The notes under the pieces are model-generated. The model had not been told where the DNA came from. It saw only the letters and a list, made by a program, of their open reading frames with translations, and did not search any database. A stretch of 46,188 bases of DNA, taken from contig NSIH01000009.1 of assembly GCA_002737315.1 (NCBI GenBank), positions 1 through 46,188 of the forward strand, in the 5' to 3' direction. Below, piece by piece: positions 1 through 7,463 of this stretch (position 1 is the first letter of the stretch; each line of letters opens with the position of its first letter). This DNA is from Flavobacteriales bacterium (GTDB lineage Bacteria; Bacteroidota; Bacteroidia; Flavobacteriales; Schleiferiaceae). Made by a program: the position numbers and the translations under genes.

Positions 1-843
1 ATCTACAATCATAACATTCTCAGACTGTTCCTTCTCTGCCTCGCTCAGGGCAGCGGCGGCGGCGGCATCTTTTGCGGAATCGCTATGCCGTGGAGCCGTT
101 CCCTTGATGGGCTGGCTGGCCATCCTGCCGTCTTGGGACACCTGCAGGTAGCGCTCTGGAGAGGCACTAACTACCGCATGATCGCCGAACCGCAGCAATC
201 CAGCCATTCCTGCCTCTGCCCGACCCTGCAGCGACCGGTATAGGGCCAGCAGGTCGGGTTTGCCCTGCGCTTGGGCGGCGGCGCAAAGGTTGACCTCATA
301 AATATCGCCGCGAAAGAGGTGAAACTTTAGGGCCTTAGCCCGCTCATAATAGTCGGATGCCGACCAGGTGAATGCCCATGGGGTTTGCTTCACCGACCTT
401 GCGGTGGAGCTTCCAGTAGGTTCGGAATCAAGCCAGGGCTGCAGTTCGCCGTACTGAACAAGGCGGCCGTCGCGCCCGCACTCCAAAACCCATTCGGGCT
501 CCCAAAGGGCAAGGTCAGACTGGCCCCGCCATGACTCCCCGCGCTGGGGAAGTGAGGGCTCAAAGGCATTCTTAAGGTCGTAGCCCAAAATCCCAAACCA
601 CCAGGTTGGGTTGGTACGCCAAGCCAGGGCGAGCTCCGCCCAGGATTCCGCATTGGCGCGGTCCACCTGATGAAGGCTTTGGCATCCGCCTGCAGCAATC
701 CATCGCAAGCGATTCAGCGGCTCCCGAGGAGCCGCTTCCGAAGTTTCATAAAAGGCAAAATAAGGGGACTCTGCCCCGCGGCGCTGGAGATTATCCACGA
801 GGTCCGCCGGGGGATTGGACCATTCGCGTTGACTCCAATCCAT
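1..843 (-). CDS. pabB: Aminodeoxychorismate synthase component I, partial (3' end beyond window)
   Basis: Chorismate-binding enzyme that aminates chorismate to aminodeoxychorismate for p-aminobenzoate and folate synthesis, in the cytoplasm. The first 281 codons are present, starting at ATG 843, and the frame stays open to the left edge. Seen: GDIYEVNLC near residue 190, ASPERYL near 227, PIKGTAPR with Lys247, and EKEQSEN-MIVD at the edge, all in the order of the TrpE/PabB family. The lysine in PIKGT is typical of PabB, whereas TrpE has PIAGT, so PabB is preferred over anthranilate synthase. The start lies 3 nt after the lpd stop on the same strand, so the two are probably co-transcribed. The missing part holds the rest of the active site. 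Confidence 0.86.
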   Translation of the reverse strand, partial: MDWSQREWSNPPADLVDNLQRRGAESPYFAFYETSEAAPREPLNRLRWIAAGGCQSLHQVDRANAESWAELALAWRTNPTWWFGILGYDLKNAFEPSLPQRGESWRGQSDLALWEPEWVLECGRDGRLVQYGELQPWLDSEPTGSSTARSVKQTPWAFTWSASDYYERAKALKFHLFRGDIYEVNLCAAAQAQGKPDLLALYRSLQGRAEAGMAGLLRFGDHAVVSASPERYLQVSQDGRMASQPIKGTAPRHSDSAKDAAAAAALSEAEKEQSENVMIVD

Positions 844-846
844 CGT

Positions 847-2241
847 TTACATGTGAAGCGCTCGCTTCGCGGTAGCGTCGAGGGCAGCCTCCTTGATGGC
901 CTCCGTGTAGGTAGGGTGGCCGTGGCAGATGCGGGCAATGTCTTCGGCAGAAGCGCGAAACTCCATGGCTACCGCAAGCTCCATAATGAGGTCTGCGGCG
1001 CGTGCACCCACAATGTGGGCACCCAGTACCTCGTCGGTTGCCGCATCGGCTAAAATCTTGACGAAACCGTCGGTATCGCCCGACGCCCGGCTGCGCCCAA
1101 GGGCCCGCATCGGGAAGTTGCCCACCTTGTAGGCCTGACCGCTGGTCTTGAGCTCCTCTTCGGTTTTGCCCACGCTCGCCGCCTCAGGCCACGTGTAGAC
1201 AATCCCCGGAATCAAATTGTAGTCAATGTGTGGTTTTTGACCGGCAATGGTCTCTGCCGCGACCACGCCCTCTTCCTCGGCCTTGTGCGCAAGCATAGCC
1301 CCGCGAACCAGGTCGCCGATGGCATAAATATGAGCCTGGCTCGTCTGAAGGTGGCCGTTCACCTCCAGGCGCCCGCGGTCGTCGGCCTTTAGGCCCGCAG
1401 CCTCATAATTCAAACCCGCCGTGTTGGCTCTGCGGCCAACCGCTACCAGGCAGTAATCGCCCTCGAACTTTAGGGCATTGCCCTTCTTGTCTGTTGCATG
1501 GACCGTGACTAGGTCGCCCTTGCGCTCGACCCCAACCACCTTGGTTCCAAGGTGAAAGACCATACCAATCTTGCGAAGTACGCGCTGCATCTCCTTGCCG
1601 ATGGAGGCATCCATGGTCGACAAAATAGAATCCGAATTCTCGACCACCACTACCTCAGAACCGAGGCGCTTGTAGACGCTGCCGAGCTCAAGGCCAATAA
1701 CGCCGCCACCAATAACGATCATGCGCTTGGGCACCTCCGGCAGGCTCAGGGCCTCGGTGGAGCTGATGATGCGCTCGCCGTCAAACTTGGCAAAGGGAAG
1801 CTCAATCGGAACCGAACCAGTGGCCACAATAATATGCTTGGCCTTGACTATAAGCTCTTCGCTGCCGGCGACTTTGACGGTATGGGAATCCACAAAAGAC
1901 CCCAAACCCTTGAGTACGGTGACCTTGTTCTTATTCATCAAAAAATCAATGCCCGAGCAGGTTGTATCGACCACTTGCTTCTTGCGCGCCATCATCTGGG
2001 GCCAATTGATTTTAGGGGCCTCGACGTCGATTCCGTGCTCGGCAAAGGCGTGGACTGCATTGTAGTAATGCTCCGAAGAGTCGAGCAATGCCTTAGACGG
2101 AATGCATCCGACGTTGAGGCAGGTTCCGCCCAGAGTGGGGTCTTTCTCGACCAATGCAGTTGAAAAACCGAGCTGCGCGCAGCGAATGGCGCTCACATAG
2201 CCGCCAGGGCCAGCTCCAATAACGAGTACATCAAATTCCAT
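847..2241 (-). CDS. lpd: Dihydrolipoyl dehydrogenase (E3)
   Basis: FAD- and NAD-dependent E3 subunit of the 2-oxo acid dehydrogenase and glycine cleavage complexes; it reoxidises dihydrolipoyl groups. Seen: N-terminal FAD-binding GAGPGG (residues 9-14), redox disulfide in GGTCLNVGC (Cys41/Cys46), a second Rossmann motif GGGVIGLELG, the GDLVRGAMLAHKA FAD segment, and a C-terminal HGHPTYTE with the His442-Glu447 pair. The length of 464 aa is normal for the family. An upstream in-frame ATG at 2271 would add ten residues, but the start at 2241 fits the family N-terminus and sits 4 nt after a TAnnTTTG element. pabB follows 3 nt downstream. Confidence 0.96.
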   Translation of the reverse strand: MEFDVLVIGAGPGGYVSAIRCAQLGFSTALVEKDPTLGGTCLNVGCIPSKALLDSSEHYYNAVHAFAEHGIDVEAPKINWPQMMARKKQVVDTTCSGIDFLMNKNKVTVLKGLGSFVDSHTVKVAGSEELIVKAKHIIVATGSVPIELPFAKFDGERIISSTEALSLPEVPKRMIVIGGGVIGLELGSVYKRLGSEVVVVENSDSILSTMDASIGKEMQRVLRKIGMVFHLGTKVVGVERKGDLVTVHATDKKGNALKFEGDYCLVAVGRRANTAGLNYEAAGLKADDRGRLEVNGHLQTSQAHIYAIGDLVRGAMLAHKAEEEGVVAAETIAGQKPHIDYNLIPGIVYTWPEAASVGKTEEELKTSGQAYKVGNFPMRALGRSRASGDTDGFVKILADAATDEVLGAHIVGARAADLIMELAVAMEFRASAEDIARICHGHPTYTEAIKEAALDATAKRALHM

Positions 2242-2245
2242 AAGG

Positions 2246-2253
2246 CAAAGGTA
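2246..2253 (-). promoter_or_regulatory. TAnnTTTG -7 element for lpd
   Basis: TACCTTTG on the minus strand, an exact match to the Bacteroidota sigma-A -7 consensus. It lies only 4 nt before the lpd ATG, so a start point at the usual distance would give a leaderless or near-leaderless mRNA. No clear -33 TTG was assigned. Confidence 0.55.
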
Positions 2254-2308
2254 GTCCTCAAGGTCGATCAAGGACCAGGGAAGCAGACGGAATTAGGTGC
2301 GGATTGGC

Positions 2309-3913
2309 CTAGGATTCCAAGCGCTTTAGTCCGCGCAAACGGCGCACTAAAAGACTGAGCAGCAGGAATCCAAAGACGAATCCTGCCCACTGACCGACAA
2401 TGTCTCCGTGCCGCGCAAAAAAAGACGGCTCGCTATAGGTCGGAACCCTTGCCTCCAGGATGCCCTCTTGCCCCCAGGTAAGGGACTGCTCTACCCTGCC
2501 GTCGGGACCAATAACCGCCGAAATTCCGGTATTCGCGCTGCGCAGCATAGACCGGTGCTGCTCCACGGCACGCAGTCGGGCGTAGTGCAGGTGGGCCACA
2601 TGGCCGGCAGTATTGCCCCACCATCCGTCGTTGGTAATGACCGTCAGCACCTCGGCTCCTGCGCGCGAGAATTCCGCGGCAAACGGGCCAAAATCCTGCT
2701 CCCAGCAGATGGGAGCGCCAATGCGAGGAAGGCCAGGTCCTGCCTCAAAAACGCCCCGCTCACTCTGGGTGGCCAGGGTGCCACTGGTTCCGCCGAGGCT
2801 AAGGGTAAGGTCGCCCAAAACGCTGTTGAGCAGGCGACTAAAGGGCATGGTCTCCACCCCAACAACCAGCTTGGATTTATGGTAGATCTGCAGTGGATGC
2901 CCTGCCCTGGCAAAGACCGCCGAATTAGCGTAGGTCACCGACCGGCGATCGTCAATGGGGCGGGCGGCAGGGTTCTCGGGTTCTGGGCCATGCAGTCGGT
3001 AGGTCGTGGCGCCAAGGACCACTGCCCAGCCCTTGCGAAGAACCGGTTCAAAGGCGATGAGCGAGGGCCAGTTTGACGCATAGTTCTCGTCTAGGCCTTC
3101 GTGCAAAAAAGTTTCGGGCAGTACGATTAATCCCGGAGCAGAATCCGTCAAGGCCGAGCTTGCCTCAACCCACTTGCGCACCTGAAGAAGGTCGGGGGTC
3201 TGGAACTTCTCGGTGTAGGGATCCACATTGGGCTGCACCACCAGCGCACGAAGGCTGCCGGTTGCAGGCTGCGCGTCGAGCCAGGCTCCAAGGCCGTAAC
3301 TCAGGGCAATTGGGCCGAGCAGGGCTGCAAAGAGTCCGATGCGACCGCGCGAACCGGGCGAGGCAAAAAACTGCCAAAAAACAGCGTTGGCAATGAGCAA
3401 CCAGACGGTTCCGCCGCGAGGACCGGTCCAAGCATACCAGCGCACCCAATGCGGAACCTCCGCAAAAGCATGGCCCAAATTCAGCCAGGGGAAGCTGAAG
3501 GGCCAATCGTCGTGGAGCAGCTCAATGGCAACCCAGCCAGTAACCCAAATCCAAAGTGCGGTGCGCAGGCCAACCTGGCGGACCGCATAGCGGTAGAGGA
3601 GCCAAACTGCCGTCATGAGAATGCCGTTAATCAAGACTGCACCCAAAACTCCCGACCAGTGTGCGCCGGCCACCCACCAGGTGGTTCCAAGGTTGAATAA
3701 GACGCTGCTCAAAGCCGCGTAGCCTGCAAAGTGCCGCGTTTTTGCTTCGCGCAGGCGCGCCTCAAGCAGGAGCATTGGAACCATAGAAACCAGAAGCAGC
3801 GGCGCTAAAATTGGGAATTCATGGTAGCCCAAGCTGCCAGGCCATGCAAGGCTTAGCACAAGGGGGCTGAGCAAAGCCAGGCTCCAGTTTGGTAGTCGCG
3901 AAAGGATTGCCAT
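2309..3913 (-). CDS. lnt: Apolipoprotein N-acyltransferase
   Basis: Inner-membrane enzyme that adds the third acyl chain to the N-terminal cysteine of lipoproteins. Seen: hydrophobic N-terminal half with several membrane segments, then a nitrilase-like domain carrying the catalytic triad Glu267 (VLPETF), Lys346 (YHKSKLV) and Cys403 (APICWEQ). The usual ICYE is ICWE here. A hydrophobic helix and a basic tail end the protein. With the start at ATG 3913 it has 534 aa, normal for Bacteroidota. A longer frame to 4012 would run into pssA and past its own promoter motif. Its substrates would include GldK, GldB and LptE, which all have lipoboxes in this window. Confidence 0.95.
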   Translation of the reverse strand: MAILSRLPNWSLALLSPLVLSLAWPGSLGYHEFPILAPLLLVSMVPMLLLEARLREAKTRHFAGYAALSSVLFNLGTTWWVAGAHWSGVLGAVLINGILMTAVWLLYRYAVRQVGLRTALWIWVTGWVAIELLHDDWPFSFPWLNLGHAFAEVPHWVRWYAWTGPRGGTVWLLIANAVFWQFFASPGSRGRIGLFAALLGPIALSYGLGAWLDAQPATGSLRALVVQPNVDPYTEKFQTPDLLQVRKWVEASSALTDSAPGLIVLPETFLHEGLDENYASNWPSLIAFEPVLRKGWAVVLGATTYRLHGPEPENPAARPIDDRRSVTYANSAVFARAGHPLQIYHKSKLVVGVETMPFSRLLNSVLGDLTLSLGGTSGTLATQSERGVFEAGPGLPRIGAPICWEQDFGPFAAEFSRAGAEVLTVITNDGWWGNTAGHVAHLHYARLRAVEQHRSMLRSANTGISAVIGPDGRVEQSLTWGQEGILEARVPTYSEPSFFARHGDIVGQWAGFVFGFLLLSLLVRRLRGLKRLES

Positions 3914-3918
3914 GACCC

Positions 3919-3926
3919 CAAAGGTA
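3919..3926 (-). promoter_or_regulatory. TAnnTTTG -7 element for lnt
   Basis: TACCTTTG on the minus strand, 5 nt before the lnt ATG at 3913. It shares the 31-bp lnt/pssA intergenic gap with an oppositely oriented element for pssA, so the two promoters are back to back and must overlap in their upstream parts. Confidence 0.5.
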
Positions 3927-3932
3927 GCGACG

Positions 3933-3940
3933 TACTTTTG
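3933..3940 (+). promoter_or_regulatory. TAnnTTTG -7 element for pssA
   Basis: TACTTTTG, an exact consensus match, 4 nt before the pssA ATG at 3945. A TTG at 3908-3910 lies 22 nt upstream and could serve as the -33 element. The position predicts a leaderless pssA-purS transcript. Confidence 0.52.
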
Positions 3941-3944
3941 CGCT

Positions 3945-4619
3945 ATGAAATGGATTCCAAATGCCTTAACATTGGGCAATGCAGCCTGCGGGATGGCAGC
4001 AATCTGGTTCATGATGTTTCAAAACTTAGAATACACCACGGGTGCGCTGTTGCTGGCCTTTGTCTTTGACGCCCTGGATGGTTGGGCGGCGCGCAAACTG
4101 GGGGTCAGCGGTGAGCTCGGGGTGCATCTCGACAGCCTCGCCGACGCAATCACCTTTGGGGTGGTTCCAGGATTCATGTGGATGCAGCTGGCAATGTGGA
4201 TGAACACGGGCTACAGCTGGCCCGCGCTCCCGGTTCTGGGTTGGGCCGTAACGTTAGCCTCAGTCTACCGACTGGCCCGATTCAATTCCGTCATGAAGGA
4301 CTACCCGGGATTCATGGGAATGCCCACTCCCGCCAACACGGCCTTTGTGCTGGGCCTGATGTATGCCGCCCAGGCGGAACTAATTCCGCTCCACCCTGCC
4401 CTCTTCTTGGTCGCCCTGATTTGGTCGGTCTACAGCCTGAATGCCCGATTTGGGGTGGCCTCGCTCAAGGATAGCCCTATTTCGTGGACCGACCGCAGGT
4501 TCCGCTTGGCCTGGCTAGCAGTTTCGCTCGCGGCTTTTGCATTTTGGGGCTTGGCCGCATTGGCCGTCGCCGTACCTTTGCTGCCTTTTATTTCTGCTCT
4601 TGAAAAACGCTTTTTATGA
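3945..4619 (+). CDS. pssA: CDP-diacylglycerol-serine O-phosphatidyltransferase
   Basis: Membrane enzyme that makes phosphatidylserine, the precursor of phosphatidylethanolamine. Seen: the complete CDP-alcohol phosphotransferase signature with Asp42, Asp45-Gly46, Ala49-Arg50, Gly59, Asp63 and Asp67, followed by alternating hydrophobic segments (224 aa). The N-terminal KWIPNALTLGN is typical of the Bacteroidota family. The ATG at 3945 was chosen over the frame opening at 3912 because the extra residues would cover the -7 element. The stop overlaps the purS start by 4 nt (ATGA), so the two are translationally coupled. Phosphatidylglycerophosphate synthase shares the signature but is less likely. 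Confidence 0.9.
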   Translation: MKWIPNALTLGNAACGMAAIWFMMFQNLEYTTGALLLAFVFDALDGWAARKLGVSGELGVHLDSLADAITFGVVPGFMWMQLAMWMNTGYSWPALPVLGWAVTLASVYRLARFNSVMKDYPGFMGMPTPANTAFVLGLMYAAQAELIPLHPALFLVALIWSVYSLNARFGVASLKDSPISWTDRRFRLAWLAVSLAAFAFWGLAALAVAVPLLPFISALEKRFL

Positions 4620-4870
4620 AATTCCGCGCTGAAATCAACGTAATGCCCCACAAGGCTCTTTTGGATCCCCAAGGCAAGGCCGTGAGCCTTAGCATGCCTT
4701 CAATTGGCCTAGCAGAAATTGGCGAAGTGCGCATTGGCAAGCATATCACCCTAGAGGTTGAAGCGGCCAGTAAAGACGAGGCCCAAGAAAAAGTAACGCT
4801 TGCCTGCCAAAAACTGCTTGCGAACCCCGTCATGGAGAGTTTTGACTTCGAACTCCTGAACCAGGCCTAA
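4616..4870 (+). CDS. purS: Phosphoribosylformylglycinamidine synthase subunit PurS
   Basis: Small subunit that bridges PurL and PurQ in the FGAM synthase complex, step four of purine synthesis. Seen: 84 aa with the family pattern, namely an N-terminal strand ending in MPHKALLDPQGKAV, the central GLAEIGEVRIGKHITLEV and the C-terminal LLANPVMESFDFEL. It overlaps the pssA stop by 4 nt. No purL or purQ lies in the window, so its partners must be elsewhere. Linkage to a phospholipid gene looks incidental. Confidence 0.9.
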   Translation: MKFRAEINVMPHKALLDPQGKAVSLSMPSIGLAEIGEVRIGKHITLEVEAASKDEAQEKVTLACQKLLANPVMESFDFELLNQA

Positions 4871-4884
4871 GGCCCTCGTAAGGA

Positions 4885-4969
4885 GTCCGCTTCGGACAGT
4901 CAATTTTATACGTTTTACCTCGGCTGCGCAAGCCGTTGGAACCGACTCGGACACTCCGAAGGTTGGAGT
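4885..4969 (+). other. Hairpin-rich leader between purS and the secreted-protein cassette
   Basis: The 153-bp gap after purS holds three short inverted repeats: 4885-4889 with 4893-4897 (loop CTT), 4921-4925 with 4931-4935 (loop GCGCA), and 4953-4957 with 4965-4969, the last followed by TTT. The block 4882-4889 can instead pair with 4948-4957 through a 2-nt bulge, excluding the first and third hairpins. This could be a weak terminator, an attenuator or chance in GC-rich DNA. No protein gene is seen here. Confidence 0.35.
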
Positions 4970-5023
4970 TTTGGTCCGTTCCCTGAAGTGGGGAGCGCTA
5001 ACCTTTAAACTCTCTTTTTTGCA

Positions 5024-5566
5024 ATGCGTACTATTTTATTGACGAGCGGCCTGCTCCTGGGCCTTTCGGTTTCTGCACAAAACATCGATTTTGTGGATGC
5101 CAATTTCTATATCGACGAATCCGCAATGGTTCGTGCAGTGAACGCTCAGGCGGCCAATCTGACCGACCTGACCTTTCACATCGTTTCACCCAATATGCCC
5201 GGCGCGCCCTATCCTGCGGTTGCTAGCCAAACCATGTTTTTGCAGTACACCTCGGTAAAAACAGCGGCTCCAGACGACCAGCGGCAAATATCCGTAGATG
5301 TAGTAGGCGGAGATTTTCCTGCTGGGGTGAGCCTGGCCCTTACGGCTCAAAGCGCGGGAACTGGCAGTATTGGGTCAGGAAATGAGGTGGAATTAAACAG
5401 CGGTACCCAGTCAGGAATTCTTATCAGCAGCCTGGGTTCTGCCTACTCTGGAACTGGTGCGGGCCAGGGTATTCCCATTACCTATGCCTTGAACTTCACG
5501 ACGGAAGCCTTGGATGCCTCTACCGCAGGAGTGATTTCGCTGCAGTTTACCCTGAGCAATTACTAA
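5024..5566 (+). CDS. Secreted all-beta protein, candidate pilin-like subunit
   Basis: No firm family recognised. Seen: 180 aa with a clear signal peptide (basic start, hydrophobic core, cleavage probably after SVSAQ near residue 19). The mature part is rich in Gly, Ser, Thr and Ala with alternating hydrophobic residues and has no cysteine. The segment FPAGVSLALTAQS and the ending GVISLQFTLSNY, after a GTGAGQGIPITYAL stretch, resemble the spore-coat-U/DUF4402 type of fimbrial-like domain, whose last strand has a similar form. This is pattern similarity only. The stop overlaps the next start by one base (TAATG), so it heads a coupled three-gene set. Alternative: an unrelated surface protein. 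Confidence 0.72.
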   Translation: MRTILLTSGLLLGLSVSAQNIDFVDANFYIDESAMVRAVNAQAANLTDLTFHIVSPNMPGAPYPAVASQTMFLQYTSVKTAAPDDQRQISVDVVGGDFPAGVSLALTAQSAGTGSIGSGNEVELNSGTQSGILISSLGSAYSGTGAGQGIPITYALNFTTEALDASTAGVISLQFTLSNY

Positions 5567-6231
5567 TGAAGGGTGATGCAGAATTTCCCGGCTCAGCCAT
5601 CGGTTGGGCCGGGATTCTTTGGTTTGGACTGCTTCAAGGGACCGCCTGGAGTCAGGTTGTGGTTACCAACGGGCTCAGTCACTTTCATCGCGGATCCACT
5701 CAGGAGGCCGGCCATATTGAGCTTTGGAATCCGACCCAAGAGCACCACACGGCGTTGCTGATTTTAGACAGCCTGCTTGGACCAATGAACGACCTGCAGA
5801 TTGCGAGTGAAGTTCCTATTCCTCCCGAAACAAGAGTCCGGGTAAACTACCGATGGCTGAATGAAGACAGCAGCATCCAGGGCGTTCGAATTTTTGTGAG
5901 CACTGCGGCCCAGGCTGCAGCGCCGGTGGTTCAGGCCGGAAGGGTTCAGGTACAACTATCTACGCGCTATGCGGTGGACCTCTACCGCGGGCAACTTTGC
6001 GAGGAACTCGACTTGGTGTGGTCGGACCGGGGCATACGCGTGACCAACCAAAGCAAGGATTTTTGGGCCGGATCCTGCTACGCCATTCGCAACGGAGAAC
6101 GCCACGGACGAAGCCTCGCAGGCGGAGTACTGCGGCCGGGAGACAGCCGGGTTTGGCAACTGCCCGAGGATTCCGAAGGCGCTTGGCTCGAGAATGTTGA
6201 CGGAGTAATTGTAGCCAGTCGACGGCCATGA
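5566..6231 (+). CDS. Divergent PapD-like periplasmic chaperone (predicted)
   Basis: Seen: 221 aa with a hydrophobic signal-like segment at residues 12-30 ending near WSQ, then two predicted beta domains. The first opens with GLSHFHRGSTQEAGHIELWNP and reads IPPETRVRVNYRW before a strand GVRIFVS. The second contains DLVWSDRGIRVTNQS, then VLRPGDSRVWQLP and ENVDGVIVAS. The two-domain order and the late PGDSRVW position recall pilus assembly chaperones, though the classical Arg/Lys anchor motifs are not obvious. Cys residues near 143 and 167 could form a disulfide in domain two. It overlaps its upstream neighbour by 1 nt and the downstream barrel gene by 4 nt. Chaperone function is inferred, and overall sequence identity to known chaperones is probably very low. 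Confidence 0.6.
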   Translation: MKGDAEFPGSAIGWAGILWFGLLQGTAWSQVVVTNGLSHFHRGSTQEAGHIELWNPTQEHHTALLILDSLLGPMNDLQIASEVPIPPETRVRVNYRWLNEDSSIQGVRIFVSTAAQAAAPVVQAGRVQVQLSTRYAVDLYRGQLCEELDLVWSDRGIRVTNQSKDFWAGSCYAIRNGERHGRSLAGGVLRPGDSRVWQLPEDSEGAWLENVDGVIVASRRP

Positions 6232-7463
6232 CCTTTGCCCTGTGGTGGGCTCTTGCAACGCTGCCGGGTGGCCTTTGGCCGGTGCTTGGCGCTTCTTGGC
6301 AGCAAGGCTCCAGCTCGCTTTGGTTTCAGTCTGCACCGACGCCCTTTGGCGGACGAAGCCAGTTCTCCGGGAGCCATAAGTACTGGTCGCTGCGCTACGG
6401 AAGCCATGCGCCTGGATGGGGATGGAGCCTTAGCCACAAGGGTCGGGGACTCTGGCTGTCTCCCCAGGGCTCACTGGGCGCGATGTGGTCGGGCAAGGGA
6501 AACTTTGTCAAGCAACCCTGGACTGCTCAGGCCACGGTCCATTCCAAGTCATGGGTTGGCCGAGGGTCATGGGGACCACTGACCCTGCAGCGAAGCCTTC
6601 CCGGATCCAATCTCGCCTCCCTTCGATGGGATTCCCGGCAAATCGATGCCCTTTGGGCCCCCGGAATGATGGCCGTGGGCTTTCGGCTAGAGGGCATGGA
6701 ATGGCGCAGAAGCTGGACTTTGGGGCAAACAAGCGACCTGCTTCGGTACCGACTTGGAGAAACCTCTCTGGAATGGCGTTCGAGCGCGGGCAAAAGCCGA
6801 GTGCAGCAGCAGTTCTCCCTGCGGACCGCCATCAAGGGCCGCCGAATTGGTCTTTATGTGGCCGATCAGGGTTCTGGGACGCGTTATGCCGCAAGGCTGA
6901 ACGTTCACCTTCCCCAAGGGGGCAATTGGGCGGCCGGATGGTCTGGCGGACAGGTTTTGCTGCGGTGGAGTCTGGGCGGTCAGTCGGCCTTTAGTGGCAG
7001 CTCGCTCGAGCTGGGCAACCCGATTCGCGCCCGCCTGGAATTCCGCGGAACAGGGATTTCTTCGGAGTGGAGTCGGGCGGGTACCCTGCAGTATGTATCC
7101 CTATCGTCTCGCCATACCTGGACGCGCAAACCACCCAAACAGCCCCCGAGCGAAACGGAGTGCGCCCCGGCATGGATTGATTTAATCTACGAATTCTCAG
7201 GCAGTCCGCCCGAGTTGTTTTTGGAACTCAAGGGCAGCGAAGATCATCGCATTCAGCTTTTGGCGCAAACCCGGCAGTGGAAGGACCACATTCCCCCGGG
7301 AACCTACGCGGTGAGCGGCAAAGCCCCAAAGGGCTGGATTTTGGAGCTATCTAGCGACAGCTTGCGCGTCGAGGCGGGCAAGATTTGCCCAATATGGGTC
7401 AGGCTTAAGCGGCCTGAGGGAATGGTACGTTGGCTTAGCGCGTCAGGTGGATCTGCGGGATGA
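6228..7463 (+). CDS. Predicted outer-membrane beta-barrel with C-terminal beta domain (usher-like candidate)
   Basis: No family recognised. Seen: 411 aa, short hydrophobic N-terminus, then about 270 residues of short alternating strands very rich in Trp, Gly, Ser and Arg (for example KYWSLRYGSH, GRGLWLSPQG, VQQQFSLRTA), as in outer-membrane barrels. From about residue 310 comes a Pro-rich hinge and a separate beta domain with two cysteines (TECAPAW and GKICPIW) and a PPGTYAVSG turn. A barrel followed by a periplasmic beta domain is the plan of pilus ushers, but this is half their normal length of about 800 aa. It starts inside the chaperone-like gene's stop (ATGA) and its 3' end overlaps the opposite PAP2 gene by 29 nt. 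Confidence 0.6.
   Translation: MTFALWWALATLPGGLWPVLGASWQQGSSSLWFQSAPTPFGGRSQFSGSHKYWSLRYGSHAPGWGWSLSHKGRGLWLSPQGSLGAMWSGKGNFVKQPWTAQATVHSKSWVGRGSWGPLTLQRSLPGSNLASLRWDSRQIDALWAPGMMAVGFRLEGMEWRRSWTLGQTSDLLRYRLGETSLEWRSSAGKSRVQQQFSLRTAIKGRRIGLYVADQGSGTRYAARLNVHLPQGGNWAAGWSGGQVLLRWSLGGQSAFSGSSLELGNPIRARLEFRGTGISSEWSRAGTLQYVSLSSRHTWTRKPPKQPPSETECAPAWIDLIYEFSGSPPELFLELKGSEDHRIQLLAQTRQWKDHIPPGTYAVSGKAPKGWILELSSDSLRVEAGKICPIWVRLKRPEGMVRWLSASGGSAG

Noticed and set aside
847-1053. Open frames crossing the pabB/lpd junction on the plus strand
   Set aside because: Both strands are explained by pabB and lpd, whose catalytic motifs run through the region.
4616-4870. purS as evidence of a local purine operon or gene transfer
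   Set aside because: Composition matches its neighbours and no other pur gene is present; a 4-nt overlap with pssA is ordinary for this genome.
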